Shown here piece after piece: positions 1 to 7,786 of a stretch of DNA of 14,325 bases (its first letter is position 1; each line of letters starts with the position of its first letter). This DNA is from Prevotella sp. UBA6447. Lineage in GTDB: Bacteria; Bacteroidota; Bacteroidia; Bacteroidales; Bacteroidaceae. The translations under genes and the position numbers were made by a program. The DNA lies in contig DJOD01000013.1 of NCBI GenBank assembly GCA_002437115.1, forward strand, positions 1-14,325, read 5' to 3'. The notes beneath the pieces were generated by a model that was not told where the DNA came from, searched no databases, and was given only the letters and a program-made list of their open reading frames with translations.

Positions 1-150
1 GCAAATTAATAGAACCTACCTGCAACAAGAAGTCTCATATCAACAATTGAAAGACAGGCAGAATCACCTTGCATGACCTCACAGGAACCTTAACTATGTG
101 GGTGTCATTTGGATATTGCCACAACTTTCCTCACTTTTTCGGCTAAGACT

Positions 151-181
151 TTTGGATAATCATCCGTTTGTCGTACCTTTG
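151..181 (+). promoter_or_regulatory. Bacteroidota-type promoter of the fucosidase-sulfatase unit
   Basis: TTTG at 151-154 and TACCTTTG at 174-181 are separated by exactly 19 bp. This matches the -33 TTTG / -7 TAnnTTTG promoter described for the primary sigma factor of Bacteroidota. Transcription should start near 187-189, leaving a leader of about 30 nt before the fucosidase ATG. It is the most consensus-like promoter in the window, which suggests basal expression does not depend on an activator. Bases 1-150 show no supportable gene; they may be the 3' flank of a gene outside the window. Confidence 0.8.
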
Positions 182-217
182 TGTCATAAACAATCAACTG
201 CCTAATCTGTATTCCTC

Positions 218-1735
218 ATGAACCATCCGATACATTTTTTCGTGGCGTGTCTGCTAATGCCCCTCGCGACACATGCCCAACAATTACCTTTCAACATGCA
301 ACCGCAGACACTTCCCAACCCCGACAACGAACCAGCCTGCGTATTTCCAGTGCCCTCGCGCCGACAGATGAGCTGGCAGCAAACCGAATTTTATGCCTTC
401 TTCCACTACGGCATGAACACCTACACCAACCGCGAGTGGGGACTGGGCAGCGAAGACGAACGCCTCTTCGCCCCCACCATGCCCCCCAATCCCAAGCAAT
501 GGTTGCGGGCCGTAAAGGCAGCGGGCATGAAGGGTGGAATCGCCGTGGTGAAGCATCACGATGGCTTCTGCCTCTGGCCAACGTCCACCACCAGCCACTC
601 CGTAACGAGGGCAGGCAACGACAACGGTCGCCAGACCAACATCCCCCGCGACTTTGCGCGTGCCGCACGGCAATTGCATATGAAGTATGGATTCTACGTG
701 TCGCCTTGGGACCGCAACAACCTCCACTATGGCACAGACCGATACGTCAACGACGTGTTCCTACGCCAGTGTACCGAATTGGCGCAATACGGCAGCGACC
801 AGTTTGAGATGTGGTTCGACGGAGCCAACGGCGGCGATGGGTACTATGGCGGACGAAACACCACCCTCACCGTGGACCGCGCCACCTATTATGACATCCC
901 CAACCTGCGCGACTCCATCCACAAGGTGTGTCCAGACATCATCCTATGGGGTGTCGGCGGCGAGGCACGCTGGATAGGCAATGAGGAAGGGTGGGCAGGA
1001 CAGACCAACTGGTCCGCCGAGGAAGTGGGATACGCTCCTGAGAGCAATGGCATGTATGGCACCGAAGATGGATGGGCCTGGGAGGCGGGCGAAAGCGATG
1101 CCAAGCTCACCGACCATGGCTGGTTCTGGCATGAGGGTGAGAAGCCACTTTCTCCTGAGCGTCTCTTCCAAATGTACCTGGAGACCGTGGGGCGCAACGC
1201 CACACTCATCCTCAACTGCCCACCAGGGCCAGACGGACAACTACCTGAAGCCGACGTGGCAACGCTCAAACAGCTGGGCCTTTTGCTCCGTAAGCGATTG
1301 GGCAACGACCTGACACGCAAGGCCAAGATCATCGCATCAGCCGTCCGTAAGCCTGGTCGGCACCGCGACTATGGTGTCAACCATCTCACCGACAGCAAGG
1401 CATCAACCTACTGGGCCACCGACGACGGCGTGACACAGGCCACCATCACCCTCACATGGAGCAAGCCACAGCCGTTGCGCTACGTTGACCTCATGGAGCA
1501 CATCGAGCGTGGCCAGCGCGTCAGGCGCTTCCACATAGAGGTCACTTCAGACGGTCTGACCTGGCAACACGTGGCCGCCAACTGCCAGACGACCACCATC
1601 GGCTACCGACGCATCGTGCCACTCAACGGCTCCACGGCACACAGCTACGACACAGGCATTGAGGCACGAGGACTGCGCGTCGTCATCGACGACAGCAAGG
1701 CGTGCCCCTTGCTGCAGAAGTTGGCTGTATACTAA
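218..1735 (+). CDS. Exported GH29 alpha-L-fucosidase with C-terminal F5/8C (CBM32-like) domain
   Basis: Predicted retaining exo-fucosidase releasing L-fucose from glycan ends in the periplasm or at the cell surface. The 505-aa product starts with a signal peptide of about 20 residues ending THAQ. The GH29 barrel spans roughly residues 45-365: FFHYGMNTYTNREWG (61-75), VKHHDGFCLW (111-120), and EMWFDGANGG (197-206) carrying the expected nucleophile Asp201. GRNATLILNCPPGPDGQLP (325-343) is typical of bacterial members. The NREWG and NCPPGPDG pattern resembles the GH29-B group, which prefers alpha-1,3/1,4-fucosyl branches; this subgroup call is tentative. Residues about 370-505 form an F5/8C-like fold (LTDSKASTYWATDD). 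The start is supported by the promoter about 30 nt upstream and by the signal peptide. It is the first gene of a three-gene run of exported proteins on the + strand. No frame damage is visible. Confidence 0.93.
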   Translation: MNHPIHFFVACLLMPLATHAQQLPFNMQPQTLPNPDNEPACVFPVPSRRQMSWQQTEFYAFFHYGMNTYTNREWGLGSEDERLFAPTMPPNPKQWLRAVKAAGMKGGIAVVKHHDGFCLWPTSTTSHSVTRAGNDNGRQTNIPRDFARAARQLHMKYGFYVSPWDRNNLHYGTDRYVNDVFLRQCTELAQYGSDQFEMWFDGANGGDGYYGGRNTTLTVDRATYYDIPNLRDSIHKVCPDIILWGVGGEARWIGNEEGWAGQTNWSAEEVGYAPESNGMYGTEDGWAWEAGESDAKLTDHGWFWHEGEKPLSPERLFQMYLETVGRNATLILNCPPGPDGQLPEADVATLKQLGLLLRKRLGNDLTRKAKIIASAVRKPGRHRDYGVNHLTDSKASTYWATDDGVTQATITLTWSKPQPLRYVDLMEHIERGQRVRRFHIEVTSDGLTWQHVAANCQTTTIGYRRIVPLNGSTAHSYDTGIEARGLRVVIDDSKACPLLQKLAVY

Positions 1736-1805
1736 ACTACGCAACAAGGTCACCAAAACCTTCATGCCCCAAGCACCCATCCACAGCCCTACTATAAAAA
1801 AACGT

Positions 1806-2762
1806 ATGAAAAAACACTTATTTCTCCTCCTTTCAATAGCCTGTCCCTTACTTTCCCAGGCCCAACACATGAGCTTCGAACGTCACGACTACCACGCCAT
1901 CGGCGTCTACGACCGTTGGGAGCAGTCGCCCTTCCGCGACGGGCGGCTCCAGGGTCACGCCGCCATCACCACCAACCCTTACCGGCAGGGGAACCCATCC
2001 GACAGTGTGGTGGCCTTCAGGCGTTCGCGGTGGGCATCTAACATCTACGGAGCGCGCGTCGACCTTACCGAGCCCTTCGCCCTCTCACCACAGGGGAAAG
2101 TCATCCACGTGCTCATCCACAGGCCGCAAGGCGGGCGGGTAATGCTTGTAGGACTGGGCAAGCGACGCGACCGCTCAGGGCAAAGTGCCGACGTGGAACA
2201 GTTTTGGGTCTACTCGACCACCGACATTCCTCACAATCAGTGGGCAGACGCCATCTTCCCCGTGAAGAGCGCGAGCGGTGTCGACATCCACAGCCTGGTC
2301 GTCGTGCCCGATGCCGAATCGCCCCACAACCTAGCGGCAGACTGGATAGCATACATCGACGACATCACGGTCAACAACGAACGCACACCACGCACAGCCC
2401 ACAAAAAGGCCACGCCAAACGACCTTACCAACACCAACCACGCACCCCAGGCAGCCCTTGTGACAGCGGCCAGCCGCAACGGCACCGTAGTAACAATTGA
2501 CGGGCAGGCTCTCAACGCCTTTGTGGCCGAACTCGACAAGCCATTCACGGTAAGGGTGGTGCCTGCCCCTGGCTTCCGCTGCAAGGGATTGCGCGTCAGG
2601 TTCGGACATCACTTGGCTGGGCCGCAGACCGTGGGCACACAACAGATGTGGCAAGAAACATACATCGGGAAGCAATATTTCCACAACGACCGCTGCATCA
2701 TTCCTGCTTCGTGCCTCACGGGCGAGGTGGAGATAGAGGGCGACTTCGTGTCGGTCAGATAA
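1806..2762 (+). CDS. Secreted protein of unknown function, jelly-roll (glycan-binding-like) N-terminal domain
   Basis: I do not recognise a named family. The reading frame is open from 1659, but the ATG at 1806 is chosen. It gives a clear signal peptide (MKKHLFLLLSIACPLLSQAQ), follows an A-rich stretch, and avoids overlapping the fucosidase gene. The 318-aa product has an N-terminal domain (about 21-192) of alternating beta-type stretches. It contains IGVYDRWEQSPFRDG, RRSRWASNIYGARVDL, HVLIHRPQGGRVMLVGLGKR and WIAYIDDITVN, a layout like carbohydrate-binding jelly rolls. I have the impression that similar domains occur in other Bacteroidota glycan loci. A polar linker (193-220) leads to a small C-terminal beta-rich domain (220-318). 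It lies 70 bp after the fucosidase and 25 bp before the sulfatase, so it is probably co-transcribed. A role in binding the same glycan is inference. No catalytic motif is visible. Confidence 0.82.
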   Translation: MKKHLFLLLSIACPLLSQAQHMSFERHDYHAIGVYDRWEQSPFRDGRLQGHAAITTNPYRQGNPSDSVVAFRRSRWASNIYGARVDLTEPFALSPQGKVIHVLIHRPQGGRVMLVGLGKRRDRSGQSADVEQFWVYSTTDIPHNQWADAIFPVKSASGVDIHSLVVVPDAESPHNLAADWIAYIDDITVNNERTPRTAHKKATPNDLTNTNHAPQAALVTAASRNGTVVTIDGQALNAFVAELDKPFTVRVVPAPGFRCKGLRVRFGHHLAGPQTVGTQQMWQETYIGKQYFHNDRCIIPASCLTGEVEIEGDFVSVR

Positions 2763-2787
2763 CCAACAACAAGACAAGCAAGACAGC

Positions 2788-4365
2788 ATGAACCATTATG
2801 AAGGCAGCAACACGCTGTTCGCCACAACCGCATTCATGGCCCTAACAGCATCAGCCATAGCTGCGAAGAAGCCCTGTCCACCCACATCAGACAAGCCCAA
2901 CGTCATCATCATCGTGGCCGACGACCTTGGTTACGGCGACCTTGGGTGCTACGGCGCACAGGGCGTGGCCACACCCAACGTAGACAAGCTGGCACAAGAG
3001 GGCACGCGCTTCACCGACTGCCACGCCGTGGCATCGGTCAGCACCCCCTCGCGCTACTCGCTTCTCACGGGCGAATACGCCTGGCGAAAGCCCGACACTA
3101 ATGTGGCGCAGGGCAATGCTGCCATGATCATCAGGCCAAACCAGTTCACCCTGGCCGACGCTTTCAAGAGCCAGGGGTACGCCACTGCAGCCATCGGCAA
3201 GTGGCACCTTGGACTTGGCGACCAGACGGGGCAGCAAGACTGGAACGCGCCCCTGGCCGAAGGCCCAGGCGACTTAGGGTTCGACTACTCTTACATCATG
3301 GCCGCCACCTCCGACCGCGTGCCATGTGTGTTCATCGAAAATGGAGCCGTTGCCAACTACGACCCCGACAGTCCCATAGCGGTGAGCTACCAAAAGCCCT
3401 TCGACGGTGTTCCCACGGGGCGTTCGAACCCCGAGCTGATGTACAACCTCAAGCCCAGTCATGGGCACAACATGGCCGTCGTCAACGGCATAGGCCGCAT
3501 CGGGTACATGAAAGGTGGAGGGAAAGCCCTATGGAAAGACGAGAACATAGCCGATTCCATCACCGCGCACGCCTTGCGCTTCATCAGCCAACATGCCAGC
3601 CAGCCCTTCCTGATGTACCTCTGCACCAACGACGTGCACGTGCCCCGCTTCCCCCATCCCCGGTTCCGAGGCAAGAGCACGATGGGCTTTCGGGGCGACG
3701 CCATCGTGCAGTTCGACTGGACTGTGGGGCAGGTGACAAGGCTGTTGGAGAAGCTGTGCATCGACAAGAACACCCTCATCATCCTCACCAGCGACAACGG
3801 CCCCGTGCTCGATGACGGCTACCAAGATTGTGCCGAAGAACTACTTGGTGAGCACCGCCCATCCGGGCCGTTCCGCTCAGGCAAGTACAGCAGCTACGAA
3901 GGTGGCACAACCGTACCGCTGATAGTCAAGTGGCCGCGCCACGTGGAGAGGGGAAAACTATCGGGCGCACTCCTCAGCCACATCGACCTGCTGGCATCCA
4001 TGGCCAAGCTGTTGGGTGTTGCCATTCCCCAGCGGCAAGCGGCCGACAGCCACGACCAACTGGAGTCATGGCTCGGGCGCGACACTGTGGGACGCAGCCA
4101 CGTCATCGAGCAGAGCACGTCGCGCGTGCTGTCCGTGCGGACGAAACAGTGGAAATACATCGAGCCAAGCAACGGCCCGAGAATGATTACCTGGGGGCCG
4201 AAGATTGAGACGGGCAACAATCCCCTGCCACAACTCTACAAGGTTACCGACAATCCATACGAGTCGGACAACGTGGCCCAGGAGAACCCCGACATCGTGA
4301 ACCAGTTGCAAGCCATCCTGCGCGCCGAACGCGCTTCCAGTCCAGGGAACGGGCAACCACAATAA
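2788..4365 (+). CDS. Exported S1-family sulfatase, serine-type (STPSR active site)
   Basis: Predicted to remove sulfate esters from glycans. In the 525-aa product, PNVIIIVADDLGYGDLGCYG (37-56) holds the metal-binding Asp pair 45-46. STPSRYSLLTG (85-95) is the S1 signature, with Ser85 as the residue converted to formylglycine. Further family marks are GKWHLG (137-142), NDVHVPR (281-287), LTSDNGP (333-339) and GKYSSYEGGTTVPLIVKWP (365-383). Length is normal for S1. The Ser version, in place of Cys, implies maturation by an anaerobic radical-SAM sulfatase-maturating enzyme (anSME), not encoded here. The N-terminus up to AIAAKK is hydrophobic enough for a signal peptide, but MNHYEGSNT is an atypical lead, so the start is less certain than the frame. 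The S1 subfamily and the sulfated position cannot be set by eye. It lies 25 bp after the preceding gene, in the same probable operon as the fucosidase. Confidence 0.93.
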   Translation: MNHYEGSNTLFATTAFMALTASAIAAKKPCPPTSDKPNVIIIVADDLGYGDLGCYGAQGVATPNVDKLAQEGTRFTDCHAVASVSTPSRYSLLTGEYAWRKPDTNVAQGNAAMIIRPNQFTLADAFKSQGYATAAIGKWHLGLGDQTGQQDWNAPLAEGPGDLGFDYSYIMAATSDRVPCVFIENGAVANYDPDSPIAVSYQKPFDGVPTGRSNPELMYNLKPSHGHNMAVVNGIGRIGYMKGGGKALWKDENIADSITAHALRFISQHASQPFLMYLCTNDVHVPRFPHPRFRGKSTMGFRGDAIVQFDWTVGQVTRLLEKLCIDKNTLIILTSDNGPVLDDGYQDCAEELLGEHRPSGPFRSGKYSSYEGGTTVPLIVKWPRHVERGKLSGALLSHIDLLASMAKLLGVAIPQRQAADSHDQLESWLGRDTVGRSHVIEQSTSRVLSVRTKQWKYIEPSNGPRMITWGPKIETGNNPLPQLYKVTDNPYESDNVAQENPDIVNQLQAILRAERASSPGNGQPQ

Positions 4366-4369
4366 GCAC

Positions 4370-4410
4370 GGCGAGCCTAAGGGATATCTTACCCCTTAGA
4401 CCCGCCTTTT
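4370..4410 (+). terminator. Probable terminator after the sulfatase gene
   Basis: CTAAGGG (4377-4383) and CCCTTAG (4393-4399) form a 7-bp stem with a 9-nt loop. An outer GGC (4370-4372) / GCC (4404-4406) pair extends it across a small internal loop, immediately followed by TTTT (4407-4410). It begins 5 nt after the sulfatase stop codon. The T-run is short, so strength is uncertain. Confidence 0.55.
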
Positions 4411-4413
4411 CAT

Positions 4414-4478
4414 CTGTTGACCGTGGAACCAGCCTGGTTCAACAGGCAACGCAAGCACCCGAGACGACAATAGTCTCG
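4414..4478. other. Hairpin cluster between convergent genes
   Basis: Three short inverted repeats fill the gap between the sulfatase (+) and the GYF_2 gene (-). They are CTGTTGA (4414-4420) with TCAACAG (4439-4445), GAACCAG (4426-4432) with CTGGTTC (4434-4440), and CGAGAC (4460-4465) with GTCTCG (4473-4478). The first two overlap and cannot both form. None has a T-run on either strand. They may end or stabilise the minus-strand transcript, but this is only a structural observation. Confidence 0.35.
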
Positions 4479-4484
4479 CAGCTC

Positions 4485-5408
4485 CTACTCTATCCCTATC
4501 ATCTTTTCTATCTCGTCAATGATATGACCAATGCCGCTTGAGGTCGTGCTGTCAGTGCTTTCGTCCACCTTCTGCCTGACCGTCTTGGTCACCTCCTTCA
4601 CCACCGCGCGGCCAATGGCCCGCCCGTCAGCGTCCGTCAGCGTCGTGTCTTGCTCGTTGCGCTGCACCTGCACGTCCTGATCGGGATCCGACTGGTTTTC
4701 GGTTACCGCGTCGTCAGCGTTGTCACCATCGCCCCGGCTCTCGTCGGCAAAAGCCTCACGCAGGCTTTTCGCCACCTTGTCCTCATCGGCCGTGAACACG
4801 TTTCCGAGGAAGCCCACCGAGGCACGAACCTCCTTCGGTCCCACGTGGAGCGTCGTGGTGGAGAATAGCAGGTAGTTGTTGTACTGCAGGTTTTGGTCGA
4901 GCACCATCGTGGCAAGCCCTTGGCCAAACACCTGCCCAATCATGCCCAATCCCTGCGAGAGCAAGCTGCCGTCATTGGTGCCGGCCGCCTTGCCCAAACC
5001 ATTGCTGATGTTGGAGATAATGGCACGCTTGTGAGCCGCCTCCGAGGGGTTGGTGAGCGCCAACACACCTGCCACAACCACCAGCACGATGACAATCCAA
5101 AGGCCGTTGTGCTGAGGTTTCTTGGGTTGGTAGGCCGCGTTGGCGGTCTGCGCTCCTGGATTTCCGGCAACGGATTGTCCAGCCATCGTGCCGCCCACCC
5201 CAGGATTGACGGGTGGAGGCGGGGGCATCGCCGCTCCGGCGTCTTGCTTGTAAAATATGGGGCGAAGTTCCTCTACCTGCCACGCAGGTGTCCACTCGGC
5301 CATTCCCTCCGCCCACACGAGCGTGTCGGAGCTCAGGCCTTTCTGTTGCAGCTCAGCAAGGCTGAAAGGTCCTTGCTGGGCACCGTTTATGATGATAAAA
5401 TATTTCAT
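4485..5408 (-). CDS. GYF_2-domain membrane protein with DUF4359-like region
   Basis: Function unknown. The 307-aa product begins with a GYF_2-type domain (about 1-52; NGAQQGPFSLAELQQKG and a WAEGMAEWTPAW stretch), which in other proteins binds proline-rich or protein partners. A Pro/Gly-rich linker (58-98, with five consecutive prolines) follows, then one hydrophobic span (about 103-119, WIVIVLVVVAGVLAL). The next segment (119-215: TNPSEAAHKRAI, LQYNNYLLFSTTTLHVG, VGFLGNVFTADED) resembles DUF4359 proteins by eye. The tail (220-307) is Asp/Glu/Thr-rich and low in hydrophobics. The first domain is probably cytosolic, on the side opposite the C-terminal part. It starts 33 bp after the glmS stop on the same strand and is probably co-transcribed with it. 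A short TTGTG-ATGC-CACAA dyad (5421-5434) lies in that gap. There is no clear Shine-Dalgarno sequence, as is common in this phylum. Confidence 0.78.
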   Translation of the reverse strand: MKYFIIINGAQQGPFSLAELQQKGLSSDTLVWAEGMAEWTPAWQVEELRPIFYKQDAGAAMPPPPPVNPGVGGTMAGQSVAGNPGAQTANAAYQPKKPQHNGLWIVIVLVVVAGVLALTNPSEAAHKRAIISNISNGLGKAAGTNDGSLLSQGLGMIGQVFGQGLATMVLDQNLQYNNYLLFSTTTLHVGPKEVRASVGFLGNVFTADEDKVAKSLREAFADESRGDGDNADDAVTENQSDPDQDVQVQRNEQDTTLTDADGRAIGRAVVKEVTKTVRQKVDESTDSTTSSGIGHIIDEIEKMIGIE

Positions 5409-5441
5409 TTTCTAATCGTTTTGTGATGCCACAACGACCTG

Positions 5442-7352
5442 TCATTCCACCGTGACACTCTTGGCCAGGTTGCGCGGCATGTCCACATTGAGCCCCTTCT
5501 CCACGGCGATGTGGTAAGCCAGCAACTGCAAGGGAATGACCGAGAGCAGCGGAGCCAAGGGAGCCAGCGTGTCGGGTATCTCGATGACTGCATCGGCAAT
5601 CTTGCGCACCTCGTCATCGTGTGCTGAGGCGATGGCGATGATGCGCCCGCCACGCGCTTTCACCTCCTGCATGTTGGAGATGATTTTCTCATATCCCTGG
5701 TGATGAGTGGCCACGAAGAGGCAAGGCATCATGTTGTCGACCAGCGCGATGGGGCCGTGCTTCATCTCGGCGGCGGGGTAACCCTCTGCGTGGATGTAGG
5801 ATATTTCCTTCAGTTTCAGAGCCCCTTCGAGAGCCACGGGGTAGTTCCAGCCGCGACCAAGATAGAGGAAGTTGGTGGCGTAGGTGTAGGTCTTCGACAA
5901 GAGGCGTATCTCCTCGTTGTGCTTCAGCACTTCCTCTATCTTCCCGGGTATGGCATTGAGCTCGTGTATCATATCGACATACTCCTTCTCGCAGATGGTT
6001 CCCCGGGTGTGCCCAAGAGCCAAGGCCAAGAGGATGAGGCAGGTGAGTTGACCCGTGAAAGCCTTAGTGGAGGCCACGCCAATCTCCGGCCCCACATGGA
6101 TGTAGATGCCCGTGTCGGTCTCTCGTGCAATGGAGGAGCCCACGGCGTTGACAATGCCGAAGATGCACGCACCACGTTCCTTGGCCAGCTTGATGGCGGC
6201 CAACGTGTCGGCGGTCTCTCCACTCTGTGAAATGGCTATCACCACGTCGGAGGGATAAATCACGGGGTCGCGATAGCGAAACTCGGAGGCATAGTCGACC
6301 TCCACCGGAATCTTGCAGTAGTGCTCAATAAGTTGCTTGCCGATGAGACCCGCGTGCCACGACGTGCCACAGGCAACAATGATGAATCGGGTGGCCTTGA
6401 GCAGGCGATCGCGGTTGTTGCGCACGGCGCTCAGCACCACATCGTTGTGCACATTCGGGTCGGCATAGCCCGTGGTGGGGTCGTAGGCGGCGTTTCCGCC
6501 CAGGTCGTCCTCAGCAAAAAGACGTCCGCGCATGCAGTCGCGCAGGCAATTGGGCTGGTCGAATATTTCCTTGAGCATGTAGTGGGGGAAGCCGCCCTTG
6601 TCGAGCATGTCGAGATCCATGTCTATCTGCTTGACCGACACGTCGACGGGTTGGTTCCTCAGGTCCGTGAGCTGCAGTTCGTGGCCAGGACGGCAGACAG
6701 CAATCTGCTCGTCGTCGACATAAACCACCTTCTTCGTGTATTCGGCGATGGGCGTGGCATCGGAGGCCACGAAAAACTCGGTGTTGTCCTGGCCGATGCC
6801 TATGACCAGGGGCGAGCCCTTGCGAGCAGCCACCAGGGTCTGCGGGTCGCGGCGGTCGAGCACGGCGATGGCGTAGGCACCGATGCACTTGAGCAAGGCC
6901 AAGCGCACGGCCTCGGCCAGGCAGCAATGGTGAGTTTGCTGCGCATATTCGATGAGGTAGACAAGCACCTCGGTGTCGGTGTCGCTATGGAAGTGGTAAC
7001 CGCGCTCAGTAAGCTGGTCGCGGAGTAGGGCAAAGTTCTCAATGATGCCGTTGTGCACGATAACCAGGTTGCCCGACTCCGACACGTGGGGGTGGGCATT
7101 GCGCACAGAAGGCTCACCGTGGGTGGCCCACCGCGTGTGGGCGATGCCTACGGTGCCCGAGCAGTCCTTGCCGGCGGCGACGGTCTCCAGGTCGCTCACC
7201 TTGCCTTTGGCCTTATACACGTGCAGCTCGTCGGAGGCGTTAATCAGTGCCACGCCAGCCGAGTCGTAACCGCGATACTCCAAGCGGTGAAGTCCTTTCA
7301 CCAGGATGTCATAGGCATTGCGATGCCCAATATAACCTACTATTCCACACAT
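5442..7352 (-). CDS. glmS: Glutamine--fructose-6-phosphate aminotransferase (isomerizing)
   Basis: Makes glucosamine-6-phosphate from fructose-6-phosphate and glutamine, the entry step to UDP-GlcNAc for peptidoglycan and lipopolysaccharide; cytosolic. The 636-aa product starts MCGIVGYIGH; Cys2 is the glutaminase nucleophile after Met removal. The class II amidotransferase domain spans about 1-240 (LEYRGYDSAGVAL; HTRWATHGEPSVRNAHPH at 72-89). Two SIS sugar-isomerase domains follow from about 318 (CGTSWHAG, then SQSGETADT at 375-383; second half with LGRGWNYPVALEGALKLKEISYIHAEGY). The end PRNLAKSVTVE is the classic GlmS C-terminus. It is somewhat longer than E. coli GlmS (609 aa), partly through a Gly/Asp/Asn-rich insert near 280-305. 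The enzyme is intact. It has its own promoter directly upstream, and the GYF_2 gene lies downstream. No glmS ribozyme core is apparent in the very short leader. Confidence 0.98.
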   Translation of the reverse strand: MCGIVGYIGHRNAYDILVKGLHRLEYRGYDSAGVALINASDELHVYKAKGKVSDLETVAAGKDCSGTVGIAHTRWATHGEPSVRNAHPHVSESGNLVIVHNGIIENFALLRDQLTERGYHFHSDTDTEVLVYLIEYAQQTHHCCLAEAVRLALLKCIGAYAIAVLDRRDPQTLVAARKGSPLVIGIGQDNTEFFVASDATPIAEYTKKVVYVDDEQIAVCRPGHELQLTDLRNQPVDVSVKQIDMDLDMLDKGGFPHYMLKEIFDQPNCLRDCMRGRLFAEDDLGGNAAYDPTTGYADPNVHNDVVLSAVRNNRDRLLKATRFIIVACGTSWHAGLIGKQLIEHYCKIPVEVDYASEFRYRDPVIYPSDVVIAISQSGETADTLAAIKLAKERGACIFGIVNAVGSSIARETDTGIYIHVGPEIGVASTKAFTGQLTCLILLALALGHTRGTICEKEYVDMIHELNAIPGKIEEVLKHNEEIRLLSKTYTYATNFLYLGRGWNYPVALEGALKLKEISYIHAEGYPAAEMKHGPIALVDNMMPCLFVATHHQGYEKIISNMQEVKARGGRIIAIASAHDDEVRKIADAVIEIPDTLAPLAPLLSVIPLQLLAYHIAVEKGLNVDMPRNLAKSVTVE

Positions 7353-7374
7353 TTTCTTGCAAAACTTATGGTGG

Positions 7375-7417
7375 CAAAATTACAAAAAGTAAATGAATAA
7401 TACCAACAAACTTGTTG
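7375..7417 (-). promoter_or_regulatory. glmS promoter with overlapping dyad
   Basis: On the minus strand TAATTTTG (7382 down to 7375) fits the -7 TAnnTTTG box, placing the start about 16 nt before the glmS ATG. The only TTTG upstream (7410-7407) is 24 bp away, more than the usual 19-21. It lies inside a 14-bp dyad, CAACAA-AC-TTGTTG (7404-7417), which could bind a regulator. glmS may also receive read-through from the DUF4250 gene. Confidence 0.6.
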
Positions 7418-7430
7418 TTTTTTATCGCAA

Positions 7431-7619
7431 TCAGGCTTCCTTAAACTGTCGCTGGTTCTCGTCGTAACGATAACCGTTGGCGCGGAGGTAGGCTTTCAGT
7501 TCCTCGGGATTGCGCCCGTAGGCAAAGCAGAGGGACTCAAGAGTGTCGTAAATCTCGTCGCGCAAATAAAGGTTGACGCTCGACACCAGGATGGCGGGAT
7601 CGTGAGGAAGATAATCCAT
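7431..7619 (-). CDS. DUF4250 family small protein
   Basis: A 62-aa cytosolic protein of unknown function. The opening MDYLPHDPAILVSSVNLYLRD and the ending ANGYRYDENQRQF match what I know of DUF4250, small proteins found across Firmicutes and Bacteroidota. The middle (ESLCFAYGRNPEELKAYLR) looks like a compact helical domain with an HTH-like rhythm, but no DNA-binding role is known to me. There is no signal peptide or membrane span. It lies 80 bp downstream of the 28-aa membrane protein gene and 78 bp upstream of glmS, all on the minus strand. No strong promoter stands out directly before it, so it probably shares the transcript starting near 7922. Confidence 0.82.
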   Translation of the reverse strand: MDYLPHDPAILVSSVNLYLRDEIYDTLESLCFAYGRNPEELKAYLRANGYRYDENQRQFKEA

Positions 7620-7699
7620 GGCATGAAATGTTAAGGGTGAAACAAGCTAATCAGCAGGAAGAAAAAACGACAAGAAGACAGGAAAAGATTGAAATCGGC

Positions 7700-7786
7700 T
7701 TACTTGCCGAGATCAATCTTGCCGCACAGGATGCCCATCGTGCAGAGCACGGACAGGACGATGGCGGTAAAACCCAAATAAATCAT
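7700..7786 (-). CDS. 28-aa single-span membrane protein (very small ORF)
   Basis: Too short for most gene finders and not a family I recognise. From the ATG at 7786 it reads MIYLGFTAIVLSVLCTMGI, then LCGKIDLGK and stop. That is one hydrophobic span of about 18-20 residues with two Cys, ending in a short polar tail, the shape of small inner-membrane subunits or regulators. A purine-rich GGAAAGGAAAAGAAAG sequence runs directly up to the ATG and can serve as ribosome binding site. The gene has its own good promoter about 135 nt upstream, behind palindromic CRP/FNR-like sites. Functions such as a small respiratory-oxidase subunit are conceivable given such control, but nothing in the sequence proves this. 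The longer overlapping minus-strand frame (7713-7922) has no signs of being real. Confidence 0.68.
   Translation of the reverse strand: MIYLGFTAIVLSVLCTMGILCGKIDLGK

Noticed and set aside
1659..1805. 49-residue N-terminal extension of the secreted unknown protein
   Set aside because: It overlaps the end of the fucosidase gene and would bury the clear signal peptide starting at 1806.
7353..7374. Possible glmS ribozyme or riboswitch upstream of glmS
   Set aside because: The predicted leader is only about 16 nt, far too short for the ribozyme, and no core sequence is seen.
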